A DNA stretch of 64,000 nucleotides from NORP240 sp046047495 (GTDB lineage Bacteria > Pseudomonadota > Gammaproteobacteria > Pseudomonadales > Pseudohongiellaceae), in NCBI GenBank assembly GCA_046047495.1, contig JBJOHV010000048.1, forward strand, positions 1 through 64,000, written 5' to 3'. Below the pieces are notes generated by a model, which ran no database searches, was not told the DNA's origin, and saw nothing but the letters and a program-made list of their open reading frames with translations. Position 1 is the stretch's first letter; every line of letters begins with the position of its first letter. Shown in pieces: positions 53,930 to 62,994 of the stretch. A program made the translations under genes and the position numbers.

Positions 53930-54334
53930 ATGAAACTGCCCTATTGCCTGCTACTGGCCTGCCTGTGGAGCCTGAGCCTGTCCATCCAAGCCCAGACTGC
54001 AGCTGCCACACCGAACCTGAATGGCACCTGGGAAGGCACCATGACCATAGGCCCCAACAGCTTTCTGCTGGCCTTCACCATCGTCAATCAGGATGGTACC
54101 TATTCGGCCACCTTCACCAGCCGCGACATGGGTGTCTACGGCATGCCGGCGGACAGCGTGGAGGTGCGGGACAACCGCATCGTGATCCGGGTGCGGCCGG
54201 TGGACGGGGAGTTCAACGGCAACCTGCGCCTCGATACCGGCGGCGGCGCCTTCGTGCGCATCGACGGCGACTGGTTCCAGCAGGGCGAGATGCTGCCCAT
54301 GGTGCTGCTCCCCGTCGACAAACCCACGCTTTAA
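53930..54334 (+). CDS. Small exported beta-rich protein
   Basis: A 134-residue protein with RBS aaggaga, a signal peptide (ends SIQAQ), and a mature domain starting LNGTWEGTM, followed by alternating strands (FTIVNQDGTYSATF, RLDTGGGAF). This resembles the N-terminal domain that precedes the hydrolase domain in some exported esterases and peptidases, here on its own. The function is unknown. The stop codon joins directly to a REP-like palindrome. Confidence 0.7.
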   Translation: MKLPYCLLLACLWSLSLSIQAQTAAATPNLNGTWEGTMTIGPNSFLLAFTIVNQDGTYSATFTSRDMGVYGMPADSVEVRDNRIVIRVRPVDGEFNGNLRLDTGGGAFVRIDGDWFQQGEMLPMVLLPVDKPTL

Positions 54335-54400
54335 GGGGACGGAGGGATTAAAAAATGAGCAAAAGTGCCAGAGTGATCAAAAAGTAATCCCTCCGACCCC
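54335..54400. repeat. REP-like palindrome, copy C (split)
   Basis: The same two arms as copies A and B (ggggacggagggatta at 54335-54350; taatccctccgacccc at 54385-54400), but with a 34-nt spacer instead of 5. It fits exactly between the stops of two convergent genes, so it may end both transcripts. Confidence 0.85.
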
Positions 54401-54401
54401 T

Positions 54402-56579
54402 TTAAAGGTAGCGGTTGAGTTCGCGGTTGGCGCGGCGCAGGCGTTCGGACATCAGCCGCACGATATAGGAGTGGAAAGACGCCGAGGCCACCGGATACTC
54501 CCGCTGCATCTCGATCAACTGGGCCTTGTCCAGACGGAACAGCACCGCGTCATTCTCGATGCGCACGCTGGCGGAGCGGGTCTCCGAGGTATACACCGCC
54601 ATCTCGCCGAACAGGGCGCCGGACTTGTACTTGCGCACGATGCGCTCCTGATTGCCCGCCAGGGTGATCACCACCGCCACCGTGCCGGAACCCACGAAAT
54701 ACAGACAGTCGCCGTAGTCCCCCTCGCGGAACAGATAAGTCCCTTCCGCAACGTGTTCCGCCTCGAAGAATTTGGCCAGCAACCGGGCATCGTCCACACT
54801 GCCGGTGACCTGCTCCAGAATCTGGTCCAGGGTCTTGCTCCTTTGGGTGACGTTGATCTGCAGGGATTCCAGCAGATCCGTCTCGCACCAGGCCACCGCG
54901 TTGTCCAGCTGATCCTTGTAGATGCGCCGCCAGGAGCTGTCGCCAAAGGTGAAAAACTGATGGCGCACCAGCTGCTTGATGGATTTTTCGTCGGCCCCGC
55001 TGATGACGATGTTGAAGCCCAGCCGATCGGACAACTGGGCCAGCTTGGTAAAGGACACGATGGCGGATGTGTCCAGCTGACTGACGTGATGAAAGTCCAG
55101 CACCAGGTACTCGATGCGGTGGTCCAGCTGGTTGACGACCCGGTTGCGGATGGTGGTGATCAGCTTGTCCGCCGTGCCGAAGAAAATGAACCCCTGCAGG
55201 TTCATGATGAGGATGCGGTAGCCCTCCTTGTTGAGCAGCTCCCGAGTCTCCAGGTCACGATCGATGTTGCTGGCATGGTCGCTGCCGCTCACCTCGCTCT
55301 TGATCACGCTGAGTTGGGAGTAATTGATCACGAACAGGATGATGGCGATGAACAGGCCGAAGGTGACACCCTGCAGGATGTCGGAAAACATGATGACGAT
55401 CATGATGATGATCACTACCACATAGTCCGACAGGGGCAGCTCGCCGCGGGCTTTCCACAGCCAGTTGATGAGGAACTCCAGGCCCACGTAGATCAGCAGG
55501 CCGCCCAGCACGAAGGTGGGCACCCGCTCCATGAAATCGGTACCAGCCAGCATCGCCAGGGCCACGAGTCCCACATACACATAGCCGGTGAGGCGACTGT
55601 CCGCTCCCAGGCGGGTGACCAGTGCTGTATCGGAAGCATCGTGCACCCCGGGGATGCCGCCCGCCACGCTGTTGACGATGTTGGTGTAGCCCATGATCTG
55701 CAGTTCATGGTCCGGGTCCAGATCACGGCGGGCCATGACCTCGATGCCTGACACATCCAGCAGCAGGATCATGGCGCTCAGCAAGGCCACCACCACGATA
55801 CCGCCGATCTGTTCCGAGATGGCCAGCCAGCGCACCTGTTGGAAGTCCCCACTGCTGTAGATGGGCAGCAGATCGCCGTTGTTGTCGATGATGGGCAGCA
55901 GGCCGCCAGCCTGGGCCTCCGGCATGGATACACCTTTCACCAGGAGCACACCATAGAACAGCAGCATGGCCAGCAACAGGGTACCGGGCACCCACAGGCG
56001 ATTGTCGCCAAACAGCTTGCCGAGGATCAGGCACAGGGCCAGCACCACGGCCGGCGCGGTCAACCTGAGAAAGTCGCCATTGGTGGCTGCCAGGAAATTG
56101 GCTTCCTGGCCGCCGGCCACGGTCAGACCACCCTGGATGAACAGATAGCCGATACCGGCGAAGAAGCCGCCGGTCACCGGATAGGGGATGTAGCGCACCA
56201 GCTTGCCCCAGCGCAAACGGCCCAGCAGCAACAGGAACAAGCCGGTCACCAGGGTGGTGATGATGACGGCAGCCACGAGGGTGGCTTCCAGGCCGGCCGA
56301 GTATTGGCCGCCGAAATCCACATAGATGCTGGACACCATGACCGCAAAGATGGGGATGACCGCGCTGCGGGGCGAGCAGATCACCGGCGGGTAGCCGCTG
56401 AACAGGGCTCCCCCCAAGCCGGACACCAGGGTACCCATCAGCAGGATGGCAATGCCCACCACCAGCAGGCGGCTGTCGGTCTGGGAAAACAGCAACGCCG
56501 CCGACGAAATGGCGACGGAGATGTTCAGCAGGGCAATGAGGGTGCCGGATATGACATTTGCAACACTGGTTGGCATCAC
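54402..56579 (-). CDS. SulP/SLC26 permease with STAS and cyclic-nucleotide-binding domains
   Basis: A 725-residue anion transporter. Membrane part at about residues 1-410 with SulP marks (PYPVTGGFFAGIGYL; TNIVNSVAGGIPGVHDASDT). STAS domain at about 450-560 (YLVLDFHHVSQLDTSA, the conserved loop). C-terminal cNMP-binding domain at about 600-715 (FREGDYGDCLYFV; GALFGEMAVYTSETRSASV, the phosphate cassette with Glu and Arg). Nucleotide control of transport is likely. Overlaps no gene; start is 3 bp from the cystine symporter stop. Confidence 0.9.
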   Translation of the reverse strand: MMPTSVANVISGTLIALLNISVAISSAALLFSQTDSRLLVVGIAILLMGTLVSGLGGALFSGYPPVICSPRSAVIPIFAVMVSSIYVDFGGQYSAGLEATLVAAVIITTLVTGLFLLLLGRLRWGKLVRYIPYPVTGGFFAGIGYLFIQGGLTVAGGQEANFLAATNGDFLRLTAPAVVLALCLILGKLFGDNRLWVPGTLLLAMLLFYGVLLVKGVSMPEAQAGGLLPIIDNNGDLLPIYSSGDFQQVRWLAISEQIGGIVVVALLSAMILLLDVSGIEVMARRDLDPDHELQIMGYTNIVNSVAGGIPGVHDASDTALVTRLGADSRLTGYVYVGLVALAMLAGTDFMERVPTFVLGGLLIYVGLEFLINWLWKARGELPLSDYVVVIIIMIVIMFSDILQGVTFGLFIAIILFVINYSQLSVIKSEVSGSDHASNIDRDLETRELLNKEGYRILIMNLQGFIFFGTADKLITTIRNRVVNQLDHRIEYLVLDFHHVSQLDTSAIVSFTKLAQLSDRLGFNIVISGADEKSIKQLVRHQFFTFGDSSWRRIYKDQLDNAVAWCETDLLESLQINVTQRSKTLDQILEQVTGSVDDARLLAKFFEAEHVAEGTYLFREGDYGDCLYFVGSGTVAVVITLAGNQERIVRKYKSGALFGEMAVYTSETRSASVRIENDAVLFRLDKAQLIEMQREYPVASASFHSYIVRLMSERLRRANRELNRYL

Positions 56580-56582
56580 ATA

Positions 56583-57932
56583 CTACGCAGCGACTTTCAG
56601 CAACCTTTTGGTGACCATCCCCGAGGTGATTGCGCCGTTGACATTGAGGGCGGTTCTGGCCATGTCAATCAGCGGTTCTATGGAAATCAGCAGGGCCACC
56701 AGGGCCACCGGCAATCCCATGGCGGGCAATACTACCAGCGCGGCGTAGGTGGCGCCCCCCCCCACACCGGCGATGCCGAAGGAACTGATGGCGATGATGC
56801 CCACCAGGCTCGCAATGAAGCCGATGCTGAGGGGATCGATCCCCACCGTGGGCGCCACCATCACCGCCAGCATGGCAGGGTAGATGCCGGCGCAACCGTT
56901 CTGGCCGATGGTGGCACCGAAGGAGGCGGAGATGTTGGCGATGGAGGGCGGCACGTTGAGCTTCTCGATCTGGGTCTCCACGTTGAGGGGGATGGTGGCG
57001 GCGGAGCTGCGGGTGACGAAGGCAAAGGTGAGCACCGGCCACACGGTCTTGAAATAGTCCGGCACTTTGGTGCCGATCAGGAACAGGATCAGGCCATGCA
57101 CCAGGAACATGATGGCGATGGCGATGTAGGATGCCACCACGAAGGTGATGAGGCTGAGAATGTCATCCACATTGGAGCCCGCCACCACGTTGGTGATGAG
57201 GGCAAGAATGCCGTAAGGGGTCAGGGACATCACCATGTGCACCAGCTTCATCACCACCGCCTGGGCGGCATCGATGAAGGCCTTGATGTGATCCCCCTTG
57301 ACGGCATCGTCGCGGGCCACCAGCAGGGCCGCCAGCCCGGCCAGCATGCCGAAGATCACCACGGCGATGATGGAGTTACTGCGGGCATCGGTCAGGTCAT
57401 AAAAGATGTTGGTGGGGATGAAACTGACGATCATCTGGGGCAGGGTGAGATCCGCCACCGATTCCAGGCGGGATTCCAGCACCGTCATGCGGGCCAGTTC
57501 CCGGGTGCCGGCAATCATGCCTTCCGCACTGAGGCCGAACACGGTGGCCATGAGGATGCCCACCAGAGCGGCGATCATGGTGGTCAGCATCAGCATGCCG
57601 ATCACCGTGCCGCCGATCTTGCCGAGGGCGGACACCGCGTCCAGGCGCAGCACCGAGGCCATCATGGTCACCAGGATCAGGGGCATGATGATCATGCGCA
57701 ACAGGCTCACATAACCACCCCCCACCACGTTGACCCAGGCCAGGGTCTGGTCCATCACCGCCGCATTGTCGGTGAACAGGATCTGCAGGTAGAGCCCGAT
57801 GACGATGCCGGCTCCCAGGCCCGCCAGCACCCGCCGTCCCAGGGTCATCTTGGGCCCCCGCAGGCTGAACACCAGGCCGCAGGCTCCGAGGAAAATCGCG
57901 ATATTGACGAAAGACAGGATACTCAATGCCAT
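56583..57932 (-). CDS. tcyP: TcyP/YdjN-type L-cystine symporter (SDF family)
   Basis: A 449-residue cation symporter. The N-terminal region (VNVVGGGYVSLLRMIIMPL; AALVGILMATVFGLSAEGM) is close to the TcyP/YdjN branch of the dicarboxylate/amino acid:cation symporter family, and TRSSAATIPLN plus GATIGQNGCAGIYPAM give the substrate-binding hairpins. It likely imports cystine. It is sandwiched by only 3-bp gaps between a PHP hydrolase and a SulP permease. Confidence 0.88.
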   Translation of the reverse strand: MALSILSFVNIAIFLGACGLVFSLRGPKMTLGRRVLAGLGAGIVIGLYLQILFTDNAAVMDQTLAWVNVVGGGYVSLLRMIIMPLILVTMMASVLRLDAVSALGKIGGTVIGMLMLTTMIAALVGILMATVFGLSAEGMIAGTRELARMTVLESRLESVADLTLPQMIVSFIPTNIFYDLTDARSNSIIAVVIFGMLAGLAALLVARDDAVKGDHIKAFIDAAQAVVMKLVHMVMSLTPYGILALITNVVAGSNVDDILSLITFVVASYIAIAIMFLVHGLILFLIGTKVPDYFKTVWPVLTFAFVTRSSAATIPLNVETQIEKLNVPPSIANISASFGATIGQNGCAGIYPAMLAVMVAPTVGIDPLSIGFIASLVGIIAISSFGIAGVGGGATYAALVVLPAMGLPVALVALLISIEPLIDMARTALNVNGAITSGMVTKRLLKVAA

Positions 57933-57935
57933 GGC

Positions 57936-60173
57936 TCAGGGCTCCAGGGTTAGCGGCATGGTCATGGCCCCATTGCCGGCGGAATCCCACGCGGCAAAGC
58001 GCACCCATGACTGACCGGTGGCGTCGAAAGGTATATGAAAGGTTTCCGCTCCGAAGGGCGGCAGTTGGGTGGTGCTGAGCCGGACCGAGCCGGTGCGTTG
58101 GCCATCGCCGTATACCACCTCGACGAAATCCAGGGGAAAGGTCCAGGTCACATCGGCGTGCAGGACGGCATCTCGCCCGTTGCCGGTGACCTCGTGATCC
58201 GGCACCAGCACCTCGCCGGAGGTCACGAAATAATTGCCGTTGTTCAGCACCTCGATGATGCTGGAATAGTCATTGCCCGTCGGCAGCTCATCCAGTTGCA
58301 GATAGCTGACCGGTCCATTGGCATAGATGTCGTCGCCGGGCGCCTTGAAATAGGTTTCGGTGATGGCCAGCAGGTATTTGGGCCGCAGTCCGCTGCCGGT
58401 GATCCAGTTGTTCATCTCGTCCAGCAGGGGAATGACCCGGTAGTCCGACAGGCGCTTTTCGGAGAGATCCGACCCCATGCCCCAGCGCCAGCCCACCCCC
58501 CGATAACGGTCGTTAAGAAACTGGGGGGTGTCTGCCACCGCATCGGGATAGCCGGTGGACCCCTTGGTGCGGGGATGGGGCATGAAGATCAGCATGTTCT
58601 CCGCCTCCACCATGGCCATGATGTCCGCCACGCTGCCGATGTTGTACTGCTTGCCATAGACAGGGTGTTGGGTCACCAGGGGTGTGCCGGGAGGCCGGGC
58701 GTCCACGTAATACACCGGATGGGAAAACAGCAGGTCCCAATGACCGCCCAGCAGATTGCTGTTCTCCATCTGGGGCAGCACCATGAATTGCCCGTCGGAA
58801 TGGCGCAGGGCGCCCTCGAACAGGTAATGCAGCTCCTCCAGCTGGCTGGCCTCCGCCGGGCGGTCCACCGGACCGGCGATATTGATGCCAGCGGAACGCA
58901 ACACCTCGAAGTCCCGCAGGCGGGTATCCACGCTGCCGCTGTTCAGCAATTCCCGGCCCATGTTGGTGTGGTAATGGCTGCCCATCACCTGATAGCCCGG
59001 CAGGGGCTTGTAGACATCACCGTGGGTGAATGCCAGCACGTCCTCGAAGGCTGCGTCAGCCTCCTCCACCGTGGGGTAAAAGTAGGCAGCCATGTGTTGC
59101 TGCGAGCCCGGTGGCGCACTGTACAGTGACCAGTTGGCCAGATAGCGCTCCACCACTTCCTGCTCGCCCTGGCGGATGCCGATGGCAAAGGCATCGCTGC
59201 TGTCCTTGCGGTACCAGTTGTAGCCCACATTGATTTCCACTTCCCGGGCCCAGAAAAACGTGTGGGGCGGCGGAAAAGCCGCCACCGCGCCATTGCGCAA
59301 TTGCGCTACCACCACCCGGTTGGCCGCCGTCAGGGGCACGATGTCCTCATTTACCGGGCCCCGCAGACCGTAGGCCTGGGCCTGCCCGGCGGTGTCGTTC
59401 CAGCGCACGGCGGCGGCCTGCACCGGCAGGCCGCTGAGGCCCACATCGTACTTGTAGGCCACCGACGGGCGCCGGGTGGCGGCCACTGCCTCGATGCGGA
59501 TCAGGTTGCTGTTTTCATAGACAGTAAGCACCAGCTCACCGGTGAAGGAGCCAAGCTGCAGACCGGGAAAGTGAATGCCGACCCGCGCACCGTCACTGTG
59601 CACGGTGCAAGTGCGACTGTCATAGCGGACCGCCGCGCGGCTGATTTCCCCGGGAGAGCGGGGCAGCCCCGGCTGATTGGCCACACCGGCTGCTGGCGGC
59701 GGATTGCCGCCTCCCACCTCGGTGCGCAGATCCAGGGGTGCGTCCCAGAACACATCCCACTTGTAACGATCCACCACCTCAGGGGTCAGTTCCACCCCCA
59801 ATTCCCGCAACGGCACCAGCTGCTGGTTGCTGATGCGCCGCAGTCCTTCCACGATATGAAATTCGAAACGGCCGTGGGCCAGCAACTCGGACCAGGGACC
59901 GCGGCCATTGCGCAGGGCCAGTTCCCGCAGTCTGGGTTCGCCATTCACCAGACCCAGCTGCATCTGCAACTGTTGCCGTTCGCTGCCGCTCCAGGTCACC
60001 GACAGTAAATCCCCAGCCTGCACAACCTGGATGTTGGAGGACGACTGATAGGCCTGCAGGTCGCAGCTCAGCGGTTGATAGTCCTGCGCCAGACTGGTGC
60101 TGCTGCCGGCGGCCAGCAGACCGGCCAGCAATGCGCTGACAGCGACCCTGGGGATGGTGACGGGGATACTCAT
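57936..60173 (-). CDS. Exported CehA/McbA-like PHP-domain hydrolase
   Basis: A 745-residue protein with a signal peptide (MSIPVTIPRVAVSALLAGLL, then SLAQ). N-terminal beta-sandwich domains lead to a PHP-like metal site: GSHYHTN (about residue 400), LPQMENSN (about 465), LLFSHPVYYVD (about 485) and FMPHPRTKG (about 535). The ending SWVRFAAWDSAGNGAMTMPL resembles CehA/McbA proteins, which hydrolyse esters or carbamates. ATG at 60173 fits the signal peptide; the longer frame adds non-signal sequence. First gene of a compact operon. Confidence 0.75.
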   Translation of the reverse strand: MSIPVTIPRVAVSALLAGLLAAGSSTSLAQDYQPLSCDLQAYQSSSNIQVVQAGDLLSVTWSGSERQQLQMQLGLVNGEPRLRELALRNGRGPWSELLAHGRFEFHIVEGLRRISNQQLVPLRELGVELTPEVVDRYKWDVFWDAPLDLRTEVGGGNPPPAAGVANQPGLPRSPGEISRAAVRYDSRTCTVHSDGARVGIHFPGLQLGSFTGELVLTVYENSNLIRIEAVAATRRPSVAYKYDVGLSGLPVQAAAVRWNDTAGQAQAYGLRGPVNEDIVPLTAANRVVVAQLRNGAVAAFPPPHTFFWAREVEINVGYNWYRKDSSDAFAIGIRQGEQEVVERYLANWSLYSAPPGSQQHMAAYFYPTVEEADAAFEDVLAFTHGDVYKPLPGYQVMGSHYHTNMGRELLNSGSVDTRLRDFEVLRSAGINIAGPVDRPAEASQLEELHYLFEGALRHSDGQFMVLPQMENSNLLGGHWDLLFSHPVYYVDARPPGTPLVTQHPVYGKQYNIGSVADIMAMVEAENMLIFMPHPRTKGSTGYPDAVADTPQFLNDRYRGVGWRWGMGSDLSEKRLSDYRVIPLLDEMNNWITGSGLRPKYLLAITETYFKAPGDDIYANGPVSYLQLDELPTGNDYSSIIEVLNNGNYFVTSGEVLVPDHEVTGNGRDAVLHADVTWTFPLDFVEVVYGDGQRTGSVRLSTTQLPPFGAETFHIPFDATGQSWVRFAAWDSAGNGAMTMPLTLEP

Positions 60174-60390
60174 GGGCAGACAAAGTCCCATGGGCTGGAA
60201 GTGCAAGACATGAGGTGGCCGTTGTGTTTTTTGCACCCGAGTATAAAGGCGCATCCGGGTGAAAGCCATCACGCTTCTGTCAACCAATGCCGGGCCGGCA
60301 CGTTGATTTCGAAAGAGGATACCGCCCTCGCCTGTCTCTGTCAGGCAAGCTGTTTTATACTGCCGCCGGTCAATTCGGAGACCCCTGCCC

Positions 60391-61041
60391 ATGTCCTTTG
60401 CTTCCCCAAGCTGCCGCCGGACCTTCATGATCCTGGCCGTATGGCTGCTGTTCGGCGTCCCGGCCCATGCCACCACCCTGCTGGGCATGGATATCGACCA
60501 GGTGGCTGGCGGTGCCGAGCTGGTGTTCGAAGGCCGGGTGATTGCCGTCATTCCCCAGGAGGACACCGCCGGGACCATCAGCACCTACGTCACCTTCGAG
60601 ATCGTCGATGTCCTCAAGGGAGACTACGATGGGGCCACCGTGGAACTGAAATTCCTGGGCGGCACAGTCAATGGCCGCATGACGGAGGTCAGCGGACTGC
60701 GGCTGCCGGGTCTGGGGGAACAGGGCATCTATTTCGTGGAATCCCTCACCACCGACATGGTCAATCCCCTGCTGGGCTGGTCCCAGGGGCATTATCTGAT
60801 CCAGACCGACGAGGCTGGCACCCGCCGTGTCACCACCAGCGAGCGGGCACCGGTGGTGGCCGTGCAGCCCATGGCCCAGGTGCCAGCTGCCATCCGCAAA
60901 CCCCAGACCCTCGTGCAGGAGGATGGCGCTGCCGCTGCCGGCGTGGCCACCGAGGAAAGTCCCCTGCTCATCGAACGGGCCCTCACCGTGGATGAATTCA
61001 AGACCCGCATCCGGGCGCTGCTGGAGTCCCAGGCTCCGTGA
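60391..61041 (+). CDS. Exported protein coupled with matrixin-like protease
   Basis: A 216-residue protein with signal peptide (ends PAHATT). The mature part begins with strands VFEGRVIAVI and YVTFEIVDVLKGDY, a small beta domain also seen in proteins translated next to matrixin-type proteases. The C-terminal 60 residues are Ala/Val rich. No catalytic motif is seen. Its stop overlaps the protease GTG as GTGA. Could be an inhibitor, chaperone or substrate-binding partner of the protease. Confidence 0.72.
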   Translation: MSFASPSCRRTFMILAVWLLFGVPAHATTLLGMDIDQVAGGAELVFEGRVIAVIPQEDTAGTISTYVTFEIVDVLKGDYDGATVELKFLGGTVNGRMTEVSGLRLPGLGEQGIYFVESLTTDMVNPLLGWSQGHYLIQTDEAGTRRVTTSERAPVVAVQPMAQVPAAIRKPQTLVQEDGAAAAGVATEESPLLIERALTVDEFKTRIRALLESQAP

Positions 61042-62492
61042 TCCACCACCGTCTGCGGTTGTTGCTGCTGATCCTGCCGCTGACCTGGATGGAGTTCGCC
61101 ACCGCGTACGAGCTGTCGGGCAATCACTGGCGGGAACCCCAGGCCGTATTCCATGTGGGGATGCCCGGCACCTCGCCCAGCGGCGTGGCATGGAGCACCA
61201 GCCTCCAGCAGGCCCTGGCCCAGTGGACCGACAAGACCCTGTTCAGGTTCTCCGTCGACACCCTCTATGACGATCCCTGCAGCGGCCGCCTCAACGGCGG
61301 CACCGGCAATGACCGCGCCTCCGCGGATTTCGGCGAGACCATTTGCGGCTCGGCCTTCGGCAGCGGGGTGCTGGCAGTCACCCGCACCTCCGGCGCCTGC
61401 TACATCCCCAGCTGCACCACCGGCTTCTACATCGAGGATGCGGATATCGTGTTCAACAGCAACGAACGCTGGGAAATTTACGCCGGCAATCGCCGCGCCG
61501 GCCGCACCGATTTCGGCCGGGTCGCCCTGCACGAGCTGGGCCATGCCATCGGCTTGCAGCACGAAAGCGAGCAGGAGGCCATCATGCAGCCCTTCGTGGG
61601 CAACCTGGATACTCTGCAGGCCGACGACATCAACGGCATTCAGGCCATTTACGATGATCAGCAGATCAGTCAGCCACGGGACGACCAGGGCAGCGCGGTA
61701 CTCGCCTCAGTTTACGGCATCGACGTTCGCCTGCCGGTTGATTCACGCCTGCGCGGCCCCCAGGACAGTCTCAGCCTGAGCGGCGTCCTGGACAGCGGCG
61801 ACGCCCGGCTCGATGGCCGCTTTATCGATATCTTCCAGTACACCCTGACCCGGGACAGCACCGCCAATCTGCTGATGACTTCCTCCAGTTTCAATGCCTA
61901 CCTGCACCTGGTGCGGGTGGATTCCACCCAGCAGCTCATCGCCAGCGAGGTATTCAGTGATGACAACAGCGGCGGCAGCGGCAATGCGCGACTGACGCAA
62001 TTGCAGCTGCCGGCCGGCACCTACTGGATCGGCGCCACCAGCAGCGGCCTCGACGAACAGGGCAGTTACCAGATAACGTTTGACAGCACCACAAGCAGCA
62101 CATCAACCGTGCAGCCATCTGTTTACCGCAGCCCGGTCTATGACATGGACGTGCAGGTCAATCCCAATCCCCTGATCGAGGGACATCTGGCCCAGGGTGA
62201 CACCCAGCTGGGTAACGGCAGCTTTCTGGATCTCCATGAATTCACTGTCGGCAGCAATGTCACCCTGCAGGTGGATCTGCTGTCTTCCCAGTTCGATCCC
62301 TACCTGTACCTGGCGCGGCGCCTGCCGGACGGCCAGTTGCTATTGTCCGCTCTGGTGGAGGACGACGATGGCGGCGACGCCACGAATGCCCGCATCAAGC
62401 AATTGCTGGTGCCGGGCACCTACTGGATCGGAGTGAGCAGCTTCCGGCCGGCGAGCGGGGCCTATGAAGTCACGATTCAGGTGATTCCCTGA
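61038..62492 (+). CDS. Exported matrixin-type metalloprotease with two PPC-like domains
   Basis: A 484-residue metzincin. Zinc motif HELGHAIGLQH with His165, Glu166, His169 and His175; the Met-turn is AIMQPF. A signal peptide is at the N-terminus. Residues of about 235-350 and 370-484 are two similar beta domains of the PPC type (TYWIGATSSGLDEQGSYQITF; TYWIGVSSFRPASGAYEVTI, each in part), typical of secreted proteases. Start GTG at 61038 in the GTGA overlap. Probably degrades extracellular protein. Confidence 0.87.
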   Translation: MIHHRLRLLLLILPLTWMEFATAYELSGNHWREPQAVFHVGMPGTSPSGVAWSTSLQQALAQWTDKTLFRFSVDTLYDDPCSGRLNGGTGNDRASADFGETICGSAFGSGVLAVTRTSGACYIPSCTTGFYIEDADIVFNSNERWEIYAGNRRAGRTDFGRVALHELGHAIGLQHESEQEAIMQPFVGNLDTLQADDINGIQAIYDDQQISQPRDDQGSAVLASVYGIDVRLPVDSRLRGPQDSLSLSGVLDSGDARLDGRFIDIFQYTLTRDSTANLLMTSSSFNAYLHLVRVDSTQQLIASEVFSDDNSGGSGNARLTQLQLPAGTYWIGATSSGLDEQGSYQITFDSTTSSTSTVQPSVYRSPVYDMDVQVNPNPLIEGHLAQGDTQLGNGSFLDLHEFTVGSNVTLQVDLLSSQFDPYLYLARRLPDGQLLLSALVEDDDGGDATNARIKQLLVPGTYWIGVSSFRPASGAYEVTIQVIP

Positions 62493-62512
62493 GCGCTGCT
62501 GCATCGGGTGAA

Positions 62513-62575
62513 GGGCTGTTGGTGATGGGGCTGTTGGTAATGGGCTTTCAGTGATGGGCTTTCAGTGATGGGCTC
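62513..62575. repeat. 14-bp tandem repeat
   Basis: Four units of 14 bp built on gggctkttsrgtrat (62513-62526, 62528-62541, 62542-62555, 62556-62569) and a partial fifth. Units 3 and 4 are identical. Confidence 0.82.
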
Positions 62576-62576
62576 A

Positions 62577-62712
62577 CCGTGGGGCACAGGGGTGTGGCCG
62601 CAGACCGCGCCCGTCCCGGGTGCCCTCGCTCCGCAAAGAAGCCCTGGAAAGCGGTCTTTTTGCTGCGCTCGGCGCTGGTCTTTTATTGCGGCCACACCCC
62701 TGTACCCCACGG
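62577..62712. repeat. Inverted-repeat element, 26-bp arms
   Basis: Arms at 62577-62602 and 62687-62712 pair at 25 of 26 positions (tgcggccacacccctgt in the right arm). The 84-nt interior has no gene. A small non-autonomous element or a long RNA hairpin would both fit. No clear target-site duplication. Confidence 0.8.
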
Positions 62713-62814
62713 TGGCCTGACACTCACTGCCGGGTCCCGAAAGCGCCATCTGCGCTGGTCATCGGTCGCCGCCGAGTCAATCGAAGCCTATTGGAATTCT
62801 GCACGGCATTGAGG

Positions 62815-62994
62815 GGTCGCTGTGGGCCATTGCCCGGGCGACCGTGCGCAGCAGGGGTGAGGCCAGCGTTTTCAATGCGTAGCATTGTGCGCAGCCGAAC
62901 GACAGCCATCTGTGATGGCTGGCTGGGTCCGGCGCGCCCGAGCCCCCAGGGATGGGTTCACGGCGTGTCGCGCGGGCAATGGCCCACAGCGACC
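62815..62994. repeat. Structured intergenic repeat, copy 2
   Basis: Arms at 62815-62842 and 62967-62994 pair at 27 of 28. Within the loop, 62933-62970 is, on the - strand, the same core as at 46051-46088 (37 of 38 bases). The arm sequences differ from those of copy 1 though the pairing is kept. Two inner hairpins are also visible: agccatc/gatggct (about 62903-62919) and caatgc/gcattg (about 62873-62888). Confidence 0.84.

Noticed and set aside
55839..57953. 704-codon His/Gln/Gly-rich frame on + strand
   Set aside because: Shadow of the SulP and cystine symporter genes on the other strand; low-complexity composition.
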